Under the pieces are notes generated by a model. That model saw only the letters and a list, made by a program, of their open reading frames with translations, did no database searches and was not told the DNA's origin. The translations under genes were made by a program, and so were the position numbers. A DNA stretch of 64,000 nucleotides from the NCBI RefSeq assembly GCF_000317575.1, contig NC_019748.1, positions 946,001-1,010,000 of the forward strand. Direction: 5' to 3'. This DNA comes from Stanieria cyanosphaera PCC 7437 (GTDB lineage Bacteria; Cyanobacteriota; Cyanobacteriia; Cyanobacteriales; Xenococcaceae). Below, piece by piece: positions 27,147-37,369 of the stretch (its first letter is position 1; each line of letters starts with the position of its first letter).

Positions 27147-27908
27147 ATGATAATCACAATGAAAAGTTCTCACTCAACAGCACCGGTTTGGATTAATGCT
27201 AATTTTAGTTTTAAACGTTTTGATGGTCGGATGGTTCGCCATCTTTCTCGTCACGTACCTCTTGCTTATTGGGAATATTCTCAACATCAAGATGAAGCAA
27301 GTTCTTTAGAAATAGCTTTAACCTTACTTCACGACTACCTTAAGTTCCTTGCCGAGCCAGTTAATTTAATCGGTCACAGTACAGGGGGTTTAATTGGATT
27401 GCTATACGCTCGTCGTTATCCTCACAAAGTCAAATCATTAACTTTATTAGGAGTAGGTTGTCATCCTGCGATCGATTGGCAAGCCCACTATTATTCTATG
27501 CGGAAGTTATTGCCTTGTAGTCAAGAAATTGTGCTGGCACGGATGGTACAAATGCTGTTTGGCTGCCAAGATAGATTTAATACTCGAACTTTAATTGAAA
27601 TTCTCAAACAAGATTTAAATACTTCTCCTTCTTCTCATTCTCTTTACCAACACAGTAGTGTTTCATCTGAAGGAGTTTCGATGCCTCTGATGGTTTGTGG
27701 TAGCGAAAATGATGGAATTGTCGATCTTTCTGCTTTAAAAGGATGGAAAGATTATTTTAAAGAGGAAGATATTTTGTGGACAACTCCTTTGGGGCATCAT
27801 TTCTTTCACTATTTTTTTCCCGAACCAGTAAGCCGAAAAGTAATCGAATTTTGGCATCAAGTCGATCAACAACAAAATAATTTTGCTTCTCAATTCATCA
27901 AAGTTTAA
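27147..27908 (+). CDS. isiC: Alpha/beta hydrolase, IsiC-like
   Basis: A 253-residue alpha/beta-hydrolase. The nucleophile elbow is GHSTGG (VNLIGHSTGGLIGLLYARRY), a later Asp region is CGSENDGIVD, and the final His is in TTPLGHHFFHYFF. Such hydrolases follow isiA and isiB in several cyanobacterial iron-stress operons as isiC, and the position next to two isiA-family remnants supports that name. The substrate is unknown. The frame is intact even though the antenna genes are broken. Start could be the ATG at 27147 or 27159. Confidence 0.7.
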   Translation: MIITMKSSHSTAPVWINANFSFKRFDGRMVRHLSRHVPLAYWEYSQHQDEASSLEIALTLLHDYLKFLAEPVNLIGHSTGGLIGLLYARRYPHKVKSLTLLGVGCHPAIDWQAHYYSMRKLLPCSQEIVLARMVQMLFGCQDRFNTRTLIEILKQDLNTSPSSHSLYQHSSVSSEGVSMPLMVCGSENDGIVDLSALKGWKDYFKEEDILWTTPLGHHFFHYFFPEPVSRKVIEFWHQVDQQQNNFASQFIKV

Positions 27909-27962
27909 CTAAAGCGATTTTCAAAAGAAAACTAATTGATCTGAAGAATAACTTTAATTAAA

Positions 27963-28886
27963 TCAAATTTGACTCACCGAATAAGAATCATTTTTACCAT
28001 CATTTGTCTCGGTTTCAGGCTGAGATGGTAAATAATCGTTATATTTGTCTTGATTATAAAAATAGAGACTACGAATCGGATAAGGAATATTAATCTCCGC
28101 TTCATCAAAAGCTTGTTTAATTGCCAAAATTACTTCTGTCTGAGCTTGTCTTACTTCTACCTGTCTAGGTGTAGTCCAATAACGAACAACAAAATCAATT
28201 GAACTCTCACCAAATCCAACTAAATCTATTTCTGGTTTTGGATGGTCTAATACTGCATCTACTTTAGCAAGAGTATGATGTAAAATTTCTTTTGCCTCTG
28301 GTAAAGAAGTATTATAGTCGACTCCTACTGCTAAATCCGTTCGCCGACTATCAAAAGCGGTACGTACCTGTACAGCATTGGTGAATACTTCAGAATTTGG
28401 CAGTAAAATTCTTTCACCATTATAAGTACGAATTTTGGTTGTGCGTAGATCTATTCCTTCTACTGTTCCTTCATAATTACCAACGATAATTTGATCGTGG
28501 ATGTGAAAGGGTTCTTGAATCAATAATAAGATTCCTGCCAAAAAATTCTTAAAGATATCTTGAAAAGCAAAACCAATAGCAACCGAACCTAATCCTAAAG
28601 TAGCAATAATGTCACCTAAACGTAGACCTGGAAAAGCAACAACGCAGGCAAGTAATACTCCTACAATCCAAGTAGTTACATGGGCAGTTTTTACCAACAG
28701 TAATTGTAAGGAACTACTTTTTAAAGTTCTTTTTCCTAGTTTCTCGGCTATGCCTCTCATCATCTGAGCGACATAGCGAGTTAACATAATAATAACCAGA
28801 GCTATTAAGATTGCTGGTAAAATTTTAATGGTACTAGCCAGTAATTCTTGTAAACTACTGATTACGGTTTTAATTATTCGCTCCAT
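27963..28886 (-). CDS. Small-conductance mechanosensitive channel (MscS family)
   Basis: A 307-residue MscS-type channel. There are three membrane helices; the pore helix and following turn read LGLGSVAIGFAFQDIFKNFL. The beta domain has PFHIHDQIIVGNYEGTVEGI and TTKIRTYNGERILLPNSEVF, the hallmark MscS core. The C-terminal alpha/beta part ends in IPYPIRSLYFY. It releases solutes when membrane tension rises. A polar tail of about 25 residues follows the core. It converges on isiC. Confidence 0.92.
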   Translation of the reverse strand: MERIIKTVISSLQELLASTIKILPAILIALVIIMLTRYVAQMMRGIAEKLGKRTLKSSSLQLLLVKTAHVTTWIVGVLLACVVAFPGLRLGDIIATLGLGSVAIGFAFQDIFKNFLAGILLLIQEPFHIHDQIIVGNYEGTVEGIDLRTTKIRTYNGERILLPNSEVFTNAVQVRTAFDSRRTDLAVGVDYNTSLPEAKEILHHTLAKVDAVLDHPKPEIDLVGFGESSIDFVVRYWTTPRQVEVRQAQTEVILAIKQAFDEAEINIPYPIRSLYFYNQDKYNDYLPSQPETETNDGKNDSYSVSQI

Positions 28887-28946
28887 TCGTTGATTTTTTT
28901 AATTAAAAGCAAGCAAGATTTTGGGAGTTGTATTAGGCTTGATTAT

Positions 28947-29105
28947 TTATTTTCTGGCAATAATCCACACAGCATGAACGATACCAGGTATGTAGCCTAA
29001 AAGAGTTAATAAAATATTGATTGCTAAATCAACTGTGAAACCAACTTGAAGAAATACTCCTAAAGGAGGAAAAACAATAGCCAAAATTAGACGAACAAGA
29101 TCCAT
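28947..29105 (-). CDS. YqaE/Pmp3 family membrane protein
   Basis: A 52-residue protein with two hydrophobic helices. It opens MDLVRLILAIVFPPLGVFLQ and ends INILLTLLGYIPGIVHAVWI plus IARK. The FPPLGVFLQ and LGYIPGIVHAVW motifs define the Pmp3/YqaE (UPF0057) family of stress-associated membrane proteins that affect membrane potential in yeast and plants. The gap to mscS is about 60 bp on the same strand, so co-transcription is possible. The gene is complete, with an ATG at 29105. Confidence 0.92.
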   Translation of the reverse strand: MDLVRLILAIVFPPLGVFLQVGFTVDLAINILLTLLGYIPGIVHAVWIIARK

Positions 29106-29268
29106 GATTTACTTAAATTTGTTTAGATAAGTTTATTATGAGAATTTTAACAACTGAGATTCAGTTATTAAACTAAGTTAACAAAATTAGCTTTTGAATC
29201 AATCTTTCGCAAGCTAGAAATAATACGGGAACAATCGCTGATATCTATCTTAAGTATGATTTTTTGCT

Positions 29269-29294
29269 CAGGGCGAATGGTTATTCGCCCCTAC
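29269..29294. repeat. GGGCGA...TCGCCCCTAC palindrome after the GH13 gene
   Basis: Arms GGGCGAAT and ATTCGCCC with CCTAC at the right end. Same family as 12517-12542. It ends four bases from the GH13 stop codon and may end that transcript. Confidence 0.75.
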
Positions 29295-29298
29295 AAAT

Positions 29299-30948
29299 TT
29301 ATTTGACAAAGACTTTAGCTTCGTATTCTGGAAGATCGATCATAATTTGATTTTCTCCAGCTTCGATATCATAGTCGCCTGTCCATTCATGCCAAGTTCC
29401 ATTATCTGGAAAATTGGGTATGGTATAACCAGCTAAATATTGGTCAGAAAAATTGGCTACTACAACGACTCTAGAACCTTCATCGTTCCAACGAGTATAA
29501 GCAAATACTTTTGCCTCAGGGTCTTCGTAGAAAAATTCAATATTTTCAGTATAAAGAGCGTAATTGTGTTTTCTTAAATTAATTAAACCTTTATAATATG
29601 CCTGTAAACCACTATTAAGGTCATTTTTGAGAAGATTCCAATCAATTTTGTTAGATTCTTGGCTGAGAGGATGATAATCACCAAATTCCTCGCCCATCCA
29701 AACCATTGGTATACCAACGGCAGTCATTAACAAAGCTACACCCAACTTAAATCGTTTGAAGGCTGCTTCATCAAAGATACTACGATCTGCCAACTCTGCC
29801 ATGATGCGTTCGTGGTCATGGTTAGTTAAGTAATTGACTACATTAGTTGCACCCAAAAAACCTTGACGTTTGCAATCAATCACATTTTTTAATTCTTCTA
29901 GCTCAAAGCGATCGCCACAGATATGAGCTTTCACGGTATGATAAAAGCTATCATGCCAACAGCCGTCCATTGGTCCATCTAAGTTAGTAATGGCAGGATT
30001 TTCGGGAATATGTTCGGCGATGTTATAAAAGGGTTTGCTGCCTGCAACTTCTTTAGTGCGATTAACAATCCAATGCATAAAATCGTAATTATCGAGTTGG
30101 CGGGCAGCATCGTAACGGATGCCATCGATATGATATTCTTTCACCCAATAATCAACTGTATCGCCGACGAATTGCCAAGCTGGTTTGAGGTCTAAATTTT
30201 CGTCATAATGTTCGTAGTTAAATTCTGGGCCCCAACTATTATCGGGGTCAGTGGGTTCGTGATGAAACCAATAATCATGATCGATTTGAGTCAAAGGACA
30301 ATCGGTATTGGTGTGATTGTAAATCCCATCCATAATCACTCGGATGCCTTTAGCATGACATTCATCAATCAGACGCTTTAGTTCATAGGTAGAACCATAA
30401 TTAGATTCAGCAGCAAAAAAGTGTTGTGGACTATAACCCCAACTATACTCACCAGGATTTTCTTTGACAGGCATCAATTCAATGGCATTGATCCCCAGAT
30501 CTATTAAATAATCTAATTTTTCGGTAACGTGTTGATATCGACCTCGAATTTTCGGGTCATCTTCCCCACCAGAAAAGTCGCCTACGTGCAGTTCATAGAT
30601 TACTAATTCATGGTCGGCAGGTAAAGGTTTATCATCGTGTTGCCAGACGTAGGTATCAACAATTTTTTTGCCTTCTTTAATCTTTAGAATTCCATTTTGA
30701 GTATATTCGTCAATATCAGTTGCATAAGGATCAATAATATCTACCCATTGGTCTGGTTCGAGAAACCAACTTTTGGAACGAACTTGGAATTTATAGCGAT
30801 ATTCACCATCTTCAAGTTCTACTTTATTTCTAAAATAACCGTCATCACCTTTTTCCATCTTAATTGGTTCCCAATCGGAAAAAGAACCAATGAGGTTAGC
30901 TTCTTTATTATAGGGAGCGAATAATTGAAATTCTATTGAACTTGCCAT
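29299..30948 (-). CDS. GH13 alpha-amylase family enzyme with N-terminal CBM48
   Basis: A 549-residue enzyme. Residues 5-110 are a CBM48-like domain (ANLIGSFSDWEPIKMEKGDD). The (beta/alpha)8 barrel shows GIRVIMDGIYNHT (region I), DGIRYDAARQL with nucleophile Asp (region II), FYNIAEHIPE with acid/base Glu (region III) and NYLTNHDHER with the third Asp (region IV). A beta-sandwich follows. All catalytic residues are present. The CBM48 layout matches branching or debranching and maltogenic subgroups, so exact specificity on glycogen-type glucans is open. I use the ATG at 30948; an upstream extension lacks conservation. Confidence 0.88.
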   Translation of the reverse strand: MASSIEFQLFAPYNKEANLIGSFSDWEPIKMEKGDDGYFRNKVELEDGEYRYKFQVRSKSWFLEPDQWVDIIDPYATDIDEYTQNGILKIKEGKKIVDTYVWQHDDKPLPADHELVIYELHVGDFSGGEDDPKIRGRYQHVTEKLDYLIDLGINAIELMPVKENPGEYSWGYSPQHFFAAESNYGSTYELKRLIDECHAKGIRVIMDGIYNHTNTDCPLTQIDHDYWFHHEPTDPDNSWGPEFNYEHYDENLDLKPAWQFVGDTVDYWVKEYHIDGIRYDAARQLDNYDFMHWIVNRTKEVAGSKPFYNIAEHIPENPAITNLDGPMDGCWHDSFYHTVKAHICGDRFELEELKNVIDCKRQGFLGATNVVNYLTNHDHERIMAELADRSIFDEAAFKRFKLGVALLMTAVGIPMVWMGEEFGDYHPLSQESNKIDWNLLKNDLNSGLQAYYKGLINLRKHNYALYTENIEFFYEDPEAKVFAYTRWNDEGSRVVVVANFSDQYLAGYTIPNFPDNGTWHEWTGDYDIEAGENQIMIDLPEYEAKVFVK

Positions 30949-31165
30949 CTTTCTTTTCAATACCCCAGTGGAGACAGGGTGGATAAGTTTAAATATATTG
31001 GGGATATTTGCCCACTGCATCTATCCCAAGAATGAGTGAATCATAGAAATGTTTGAGTTGATGAAATTTGCTAACAGATTAGATAATAAGCAATCAACAA
31101 AAAAAGATTGAAATGCAGATCAAATAGGGTATTTTTATTCTCTTAAGATTTAAAATAATATAAAT

Positions 31166-32680
31166 CTATTGATTTTTAAAATGATCTGCTACTCTTAAGG
31201 CATTAGCAATAATTGTTAAAGTAGGATTGACTGCACCCATAGCAGGAAAAAAGCTACCATCAACCACATAGAGATTTTCGACATCGTGAGTACGACAGTT
31301 GAGGTCAAGAACATTTTTAGTGGGGTCAGAACCAAAACGACAAGTTCCTGCTTGATGCCAACCGACTTCAATCGGCATTTTTTTGGCAAAAAATAGGAAA
31401 AAATCTAATTTTCTGAGATAATTTGTCCAAATATCAATTAAATCTTGGTGAGGTTTGAGATTATTAGCTTGATAATCAACTTTGATTTTGCCTTCAGAAT
31501 TAACAGTAACGCAGTTTTCCCAACGAGGTAAATCTTCTGTAGTTAACCACCAATCCACTGAATGTTTTGCTATATACTCCAAACTAGATTGAGGTACAGA
31601 ATCAGGCATAAAAGCTTTTAATCGATTCCATTTTGCTTTACCCGTCAATTGTATTTGTCCGAGAGGATAGTTTTGATTCGGTCCTTGAAAATAAAAATCG
31701 TTCACTCCCAAGGTTTTTTGAAAAATAGTATCGTTGGGTTGGTCGGCAACAGCAATTAAGGCGGAATGATTGTGTAACATTAAATTGCGCCCTACCATTC
31801 CTGAAGAATTAGCTAATCCATTAGGATGGCGATCGCTTTTTGATTTCAGGAGTAAAACAGCAGAATTAATAGCTCCGCAAGAGACAACGAAAGTATCTGC
31901 TGTAAATTTAATTATTTCGCCTTCTTTTTCTGCTTCTACGGCTGTTACTCTTGTTCCACTGGCATCGGTTATTAATTTGGTTACCCGAGTATTAATTAAT
32001 AGTTCAACATTACGATGTTGCAAGGCAGGATCGACACAAGTGACTTGGGCATCGCATTTAGCATTAACTAAACAAGGATAAGGATCGCAAGTATCGCAGC
32101 GAATGCAAGGACGCTGTGCGGGATAATCTTCATCGCGGTTTAATGCCAAAGTAAGATGAAAAGGATGAAGTCCTAAATTTTCCAATCCATCAGTTATCTG
32201 TTGAATACGGGGTTCATGATGCAATGGTTTAAAAGGATATTCTGCTGAAGCTGGTGGTTCGGTAGGATCTTCTCCTCTAATGCCATGAATTTTATAGAGA
32301 CTTTCGGCACGAAGATAATAAGGTTCAAACTCACTATAAGAAATTTCCCAAGCAGGAGAGACACCATCATAATGTTGTAATTCACCAAAGTCTTCTTCTC
32401 GCATACGTTGCAAAGCAGCACCATAAACTTTGGTATTGCCACCCACATTATAAAAAGCTTCAGGACTAAAAACTTGGTTATCTCGATCTAACCATTGTTC
32501 TTGAGTTTGATACTTGTGGTCTTGAAAAATCGCTTCAGGATTCCAATTATCCTTTTCCCTAGGTAAATATCCACCTCTTTCCAAAATAAGAATGCGTTTA
32601 CCTGTAGCTGCTAAGGCATAAGCAAGAGTGCCACCACCAGCACCTGTACCAATAATAATCAAATCGTAGTGTTGCGTCAT
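31166..32680 (-). CDS. GMC family oxidoreductase
   Basis: A 504-residue flavoenzyme of the glucose-methanol-choline family. The FAD-binding start is YDLIIIGTGAGGGTLAYALA, the second motif is YNVGGNTKVYGAALQRMREE, and the C-terminal signature includes MPIEVGWHQAGTCRFGSDPT and YVVDGSFFPAMGAVNPTLTI with catalytic-type His. A cysteine-rich insert (PCIRCDTCDPYPCLVNAKCD) is unusual for plain GMC proteins and could hold a metal or disulfides. The gene lies 19 bp after the Rieske-FAD gene, probably in one operon. The alcohol or sugar substrate is not known. Confidence 0.88.
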   Translation of the reverse strand: MTQHYDLIIIGTGAGGGTLAYALAATGKRILILERGGYLPREKDNWNPEAIFQDHKYQTQEQWLDRDNQVFSPEAFYNVGGNTKVYGAALQRMREEDFGELQHYDGVSPAWEISYSEFEPYYLRAESLYKIHGIRGEDPTEPPASAEYPFKPLHHEPRIQQITDGLENLGLHPFHLTLALNRDEDYPAQRPCIRCDTCDPYPCLVNAKCDAQVTCVDPALQHRNVELLINTRVTKLITDASGTRVTAVEAEKEGEIIKFTADTFVVSCGAINSAVLLLKSKSDRHPNGLANSSGMVGRNLMLHNHSALIAVADQPNDTIFQKTLGVNDFYFQGPNQNYPLGQIQLTGKAKWNRLKAFMPDSVPQSSLEYIAKHSVDWWLTTEDLPRWENCVTVNSEGKIKVDYQANNLKPHQDLIDIWTNYLRKLDFFLFFAKKMPIEVGWHQAGTCRFGSDPTKNVLDLNCRTHDVENLYVVDGSFFPAMGAVNPTLTIIANALRVADHFKNQ

Positions 32681-32699
32681 AGTTATCTTTGATTAGTAA

Positions 32700-34283
32700 T
32701 TAATTATTAATAGTTTTTAATTTTTCTACCCAATCAGTACTGTGAATTTGGTCTGCGTCAGGCATTTGGTTTAAACTCATTAATTTAGCGATCGCAGCAA
32801 TGTCTTGATCTCTTCCACATCCTGCTACAGCAAGAATCCGATCATCTTTAACATAAAAAGCGAGAAATTCCTGTTTCTTTAAATCACCATCAAGTGCAAT
32901 TTGATCCCATTCAGTAGCGTGTCCGACATAACGCAACTTGAGGTCATATTGTCCCGACCAAAAGAAAGGAATCGCATCAAATTTGATTGGTCTAGGATTA
33001 ACCATATTATAAGCAGCGGTGCGTCCATGTTGGGCTGCTAATCGCCAGTGTTCGATTCGAGTAGGTTTGCCCATAGGTGCATAAGGAAAAGTAGCAATAT
33101 CCCCTGCTGCATATAAATCTGGTGCTGCTGCTTGTAAGTATTCGCTGACGGGAATACTATGATCTTCAGCTAATTCTACTCCTGTTAAATAATCTGTGAT
33201 AGGTTCTACACCAATTCCCACAATGACTAAATCTGTATCAATTTGTTCGCCATTGTCTAAAACTACCGTTTCGACTTTACCGTCACCTTGCAACTCGGTT
33301 ACTTTGGTTTTTAAATAAAACGTCACTCCCTTTTCTTGATGGAGTTGTTGGAACATCTTACCTACTTCTTCCCCAAGAATTTTGGCAAAAGGAACAGAAC
33401 TAGGAGAAACTACCGTTACTTCAATACCCTGTTGTCTTAGACTCGCTGCTGCTTCCATACCGATAAAGCTAGAACCAATAACCACAGCCTTTTTAGCTTG
33501 TTTAACAGTCTTAAGAATATCTTGGGCATCTTCAACTTGTCGTAGAGTAAAAACATGATCTAAATCTGACCCAGGTATATTTAGTTTTCTCGCTTTACCT
33601 CCCGTAGCAAGTAATAAAGCATCGTAGGGAAGAGTAGAATTGTCTGCCAAAGTAATAGTTTTAGTAAATGTATCTACTTTAGTTACTGCTTGACCAAAAC
33701 GTAATTCAATGTCATGTTCTTGATAAAATTCACAGGAACGTAGAGGTAAAGAATCTTCTGAAGCTTTGCCTTGAAGATAATTTTTACTTAGTTTAGTACG
33801 GTCATAAGGTAAATTGGCTTCCTGACTAATTAAAACTATTTTTCCTTGAAATCCCTGCTGACGAAGAGTTTCTGCTGCTATCGAACCACCCGCACCAGCA
33901 CCAATTATGACAAAGACGCGCTTATCTTCAGAATCATAATCAACCATTGTTGGTGTGCAACCATCGGGAATTTCTTTCGGTATTTGTACCAGGACATTTT
34001 CCCCTTCAATTCTGACAGCAAAGCTAGGTAAATCGTTCAGTGCAGGTGGTTCTTTAAGATTACCGTTAGTTAGATTAAAACAAGCATGATGCCAAGGACA
34101 AACTACTCTTTCTTCGTGTAAAACACCCTTAGCTAAAGGTGCGCCATAATGAGTACAAAATGCCCCAGTCGCATAAAATTTACCATTAATTTTAGCTAAT
34201 AAAATTTGCGAATCATCTACGGGAATTTGTTGCATCTGTCCATCCCGTAAATCTGTAGTTTTAGCTACTATAATTTCTTTCAT
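32700..34283 (-). CDS. Rieske-type FAD-dependent NAD(P)H oxidoreductase
   Basis: A 527-residue protein like AIFM3 or bacterial reductases with an N-terminal Rieske domain. The 2Fe-2S ligands are Cys43 and His45 (CTHYGAPL) and Cys62 and His65 (CPWHHACF). From about residue 127 (RVFVIIGAGAGGSIAAETLR) come the FAD domain, an NAD domain (KAVVIGSSFIGMEAAASLRQ) and the FAD-contacting DLYAAGDIATFP. It could supply or accept electrons for the neighbouring GMC enzyme, since it precedes that gene by only 19 bp. The partner relation is inference. Confidence 0.9.
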   Translation of the reverse strand: MKEIIVAKTTDLRDGQMQQIPVDDSQILLAKINGKFYATGAFCTHYGAPLAKGVLHEERVVCPWHHACFNLTNGNLKEPPALNDLPSFAVRIEGENVLVQIPKEIPDGCTPTMVDYDSEDKRVFVIIGAGAGGSIAAETLRQQGFQGKIVLISQEANLPYDRTKLSKNYLQGKASEDSLPLRSCEFYQEHDIELRFGQAVTKVDTFTKTITLADNSTLPYDALLLATGGKARKLNIPGSDLDHVFTLRQVEDAQDILKTVKQAKKAVVIGSSFIGMEAAASLRQQGIEVTVVSPSSVPFAKILGEEVGKMFQQLHQEKGVTFYLKTKVTELQGDGKVETVVLDNGEQIDTDLVIVGIGVEPITDYLTGVELAEDHSIPVSEYLQAAAPDLYAAGDIATFPYAPMGKPTRIEHWRLAAQHGRTAAYNMVNPRPIKFDAIPFFWSGQYDLKLRYVGHATEWDQIALDGDLKKQEFLAFYVKDDRILAVAGCGRDQDIAAIAKLMSLNQMPDADQIHSTDWVEKLKTINN

Positions 34284-34666
34284 GTTTAATTGAATCTATA
34301 ATTACTTTTCAAGAATTTCGGCAAAAATTCTTAACCTTCATTGTTAAAAATAATTAAGTATTTATGTATCTAGCTCTAGTCTCATCTAAGAAGTAAGAAT
34401 AAGATTAAATAAATTTGTATTTAAATATATAGTGGGATTGTTGATTAGAAAAACATCTAACTTTAGATACATTTTGAAGGAAAGATTTGTATATAAATTA
34501 AATTAGTAGAGACGTAGCACCGCTTAGTCTTTACTGATCACTGTTCATTGTTGATGGTTGAGACCTACGGTAGTGCGCTTCGCTTATGTTAATGGTTGAT
34601 TGTTATGAGTAAAGTAAAAAGTAAAAAATTGGTAACTGGTGACTGATAACTGATAACTGATAACTG
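34284..34666. other. Repeat-filled gap upstream of the Rieske-FAD gene
   Basis: Contains the GTAGAGACGT-family element (34506-34534), a CTACGGTAGTGCGCTTCGC motif near 34566, GTAAAAAGTAAAAA near 34613, and a tandem ACTGATA array near the right end. No gene is visible. Confidence 0.6.
34506..34534. repeat. GTAGAGACGT-family palindrome
   Basis: Starts GTAGAGACGTAGCACC and ends GCTTAGTCTTTAC. Near-identical to 10409-10437. Confidence 0.8.
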
Positions 34667-34667
34667 T
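34632..34667. repeat. Short tandem array of TAACTGA units
   Basis: Three or more copies of a seven-base unit (ACTGATA) stand just before and reaching the stop codon of the GH63-like gene, which lies on the other strand. The same unit, read as TTATCAG, recurs at 24897 and 55675. Confidence 0.7.
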
Positions 34668-37369
34668 TACCTGTCGTACTCGCTGCGTTGCATAATCAAT
34701 TTTGCTATTAAAGCTGTCCAACCAGTTTGATGAGAAGCACCTAATCCTGCGCCATTGTCTCCATGAAAGTATTCATGAAAGAGAATTAAATTTTGCCAAT
34801 TGGAGTCATGAAATTGTTCAAAATCTCCGTAAACGGGTCGATATCCGGATTCATTAGCTTGAAAAATTGCAATTAACCTTCTTTCTAGTTCTAAAGCTAC
34901 TTCCCAAAGAGATACTAGATTTCCCGAACCTGTGGGACATTCGACTTTAAAATCATCACCATAGTAATAATCAAATCGCTGCAATGCTTCGATTAATAAA
35001 TAATTAATGGGAAACCAAATTGGTCCTCGCCAATTAGAATTACCACCAAACATCGCAGTTTGAGATTCTGCTGGTTCATAACCTACTTGATATTCTTCGT
35101 CATTTGCCTGAAAAGTGTAAGGATGTTCGGCGTGATAACGAGAAAGGGAACGAATGCCATAATCACTCAAAAATTCGGTTTGATCGAGCATTTTTTCGAG
35201 AAGGCGACGCAACTTATCTCGGTCTACTATGGCTAATAAACGACGAGAATTTTGACCACAACCTTCCATACAAGCTATGTTACGACTTAAATGGGGACGA
35301 TTGTTAATAAACCAATTAACTCGTTTAGTAAATCCTGATAACTTCTCAAAAGTCTCGCTTTTAATAATAGTAACTGCTAAAAGAGGAATTAAACCTACAA
35401 GCGATCGCACTTTGAGATCGATATTGTTTCCATTGGGTAAATCTAAAACGTCATAATAAAAACCATCTTCATTATTCCAAAGTGTGTAACCTTCTGGCCC
35501 AATATGGTTCATCGCTTCAACGATATAAAGAAAGTGTTCAAAAAATTTACTGGCAATATCTTCGTAAACTTCATTATCCGATGCCAACTCCAAAGCGATG
35601 GTTAGCATATCGAGACAAAACATTGCCATCCAACTTGTACCATCTGATTGAGATAGTTTACCGCCTGTCGGTAATTCATCGCCACGATTGAACACGCCGA
35701 TATTATCTAAACCTAAAAAACCACCTTGAAAGACATTATTGCCATCCTTATCTTGTCGATTGATCCACCAAGTAAAGTTTAATAGTAGTTTCTGAAATAC
35801 TCTTTCTAAAAACTTTTTGTCCGAACGTCCATATCTTTTCTGTTCAATAGTATAAATGCGCCAAGCTGCCCAAGCATGAACTGGGGGATTAACTCCATCA
35901 AAATCCCATTCATAAGCAGGTAATTGCCCGTTAGGGTGCATATACCACTCACGAGTCAAACGATCTAATTGTTTTTTGGCAAAATCGATGTCAATCACTG
36001 CTAAAGGAATTAGATGAAACGCCCAATCCCAAGCTGCAAAGTAAGGATATTCCCATTTATCGGGCATCGAAATCACATCATCAATATGAAGATGTACCCA
36101 ATCACTATTTTTTCCTTGTTTACGTTCTTCTGGTGGTGATGGTTGTCCAGGATCTCCTGCTAACCAAGTATCAATAACATAATGATAATATTGTTTATTC
36201 CATAGTAATCCTGCAAAGGCTTGTCTTTGAACGTTGCGTAATTCTGGATCTTTTTCATAGGGAGAAATGCGTTGATAAAATTGTTCTGCTTCTTGAAAAC
36301 GAGTTTGAAAGGTATCGTGGTATTCTTGTCCGAAAGGTAACTCTAACTCAGGATTGTTACAAAGTCGCAATTGAATTGTAGTGGTTTTTCCTGCTTCAAT
36401 TTCTAAAGTATAGTAAGCAGCAAATTTTGTGCCGATATGATCAGGATTAACTGCTGATTTTTCTCCTTGAACTACATACCGATGAAAACTATCTTTAACA
36501 TAAGGAGATTGATTTTTTTCTCCTGATAAACGTTGATAGTTGGTATTGTTTTCGGTAAACAGTAAGGGCGTTTCGCGTTCCCGAAGGGGGCGAAGCAACG
36601 CCCTTACTGGCTGTTCGCAATATAACCATCTCTTTCCTAGATCGGGATGTTCAGCTTCAATGGTACTAAATTGATCATTGCGATCGTATATTTTTAATCT
36701 TGGTTTTTCAACATCGTAACCCCAAGACCAAATATTGCGAAACCAAAGAGTGGGTAATAAATGTAATCTTTTAGTTTCACGATTGTGATTGGTAACGTGA
36801 ATATTAATTAAAATATCTTCGTCAGTGGCTTTAGCATATTCGACTGTGATATCAAAATATTGATGATCATCAAAAATACCTGTATCGATCAACTCAAATT
36901 CTCGCTCTTTTAATCCTCGCTTTTGATTTTCTTGTTGCAATTGTTCATAAGGAAAAGCTTGCTGAGGATATTTATATAAATACTTCATATAAGAATGAGT
37001 TGGAGTATTATCAAGATGAAAATAATACTCTTTGACATCTTCACCGTGATTACCTTGACTATTACTTAAACCAAATAATCTTTCTTTTAAAAAAGGGTCT
37101 TGTTCATTCCAAAAAGCTAGGGCAAAACACAATCTTTGATGGTTATCAGAAATTCCAGCAATACCATCTTCTCCCCAACGATAAGCTCGATAATGAGATT
37201 GTTCAAAATCAAAATATTCCCAAGCTGAACCATCTTTACTATAATCTTCTCTGACTGTTCCCCAAGAGCGATCGCTTAAATAACAACCCCAACGTCTCCA
37301 ATAAGCTTGTCTTTCTCGGTCTTGTTTTAATCTAATTTCTTCTTGAGTTAATTGCTCAGATGTTGACAT
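34667..37369 (-). CDS. Large GH63/MGH1-like glycosidase
   Basis: A 900-residue cytoplasmic enzyme with an (alpha/alpha)6-barrel C-terminal half. The N-terminal beta-rich domain includes [20 protein letters not shown]. The barrel has [40 protein letters not shown] and [18 protein letters not shown], typical of GH63-type and mannosylglycerate-hydrolase-like families, including a candidate general-acid Asp in AAWDWAFH. The substrate is probably a small glucoside or trehalose-type sugar, but this is not shown. The ATG at 37369 is preferred. Residues about 254-269 ([16 protein letters not shown]) come from an inserted palindrome. Confidence 0.8.
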   Translation of the reverse strand: MSTSEQLTQEEIRLKQDRERQAYWRRWGCYLSDRSWGTVREDYSKDGSAWEYFDFEQSHYRAYRWGEDGIAGISDNHQRLCFALAFWNEQDPFLKERLFGLSNSQGNHGEDVKEYYFHLDNTPTHSYMKYLYKYPQQAFPYEQLQQENQKRGLKEREFELIDTGIFDDHQYFDITVEYAKATDEDILINIHVTNHNRETKRLHLLPTLWFRNIWSWGYDVEKPRLKIYDRNDQFSTIEAEHPDLGKRWLYCEQPVRALLRPLRERETPLLFTENNTNYQRLSGEKNQSPYVKDSFHRYVVQGEKSAVNPDHIGTKFAAYYTLEIEAGKTTTIQLRLCNNPELELPFGQEYHDTFQTRFQEAEQFYQRISPYEKDPELRNVQRQAFAGLLWNKQYYHYVIDTWLAGDPGQPSPPEERKQGKNSDWVHLHIDDVISMPDKWEYPYFAAWDWAFHLIPLAVIDIDFAKKQLDRLTREWYMHPNGQLPAYEWDFDGVNPPVHAWAAWRIYTIEQKRYGRSDKKFLERVFQKLLLNFTWWINRQDKDGNNVFQGGFLGLDNIGVFNRGDELPTGGKLSQSDGTSWMAMFCLDMLTIALELASDNEVYEDIASKFFEHFLYIVEAMNHIGPEGYTLWNNEDGFYYDVLDLPNGNNIDLKVRSLVGLIPLLAVTIIKSETFEKLSGFTKRVNWFINNRPHLSRNIACMEGCGQNSRRLLAIVDRDKLRRLLEKMLDQTEFLSDYGIRSLSRYHAEHPYTFQANDEEYQVGYEPAESQTAMFGGNSNWRGPIWFPINYLLIEALQRFDYYYGDDFKVECPTGSGNLVSLWEVALELERRLIAIFQANESGYRPVYGDFEQFHDSNWQNLILFHEYFHGDNGAGLGASHQTGWTALIAKLIMQRSEYDR
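36561..36608. repeat. 48-bp palindromic element inside the GH63-like gene
   Basis: Outer arms AGTAAGGGCGTT and AACGCCCTTACT are perfectly complementary over 12 bases. The centre holds TTCGCGTTCCCGAAGG and GGGCGAAGC. Its length is 16 codons and no stop results on the coding strand. Confidence 0.8.

Noticed and set aside
34632-34667. CRISPR array
   Set aside because: The units are seven-base tandem repeats without spacers; no cas genes are present.
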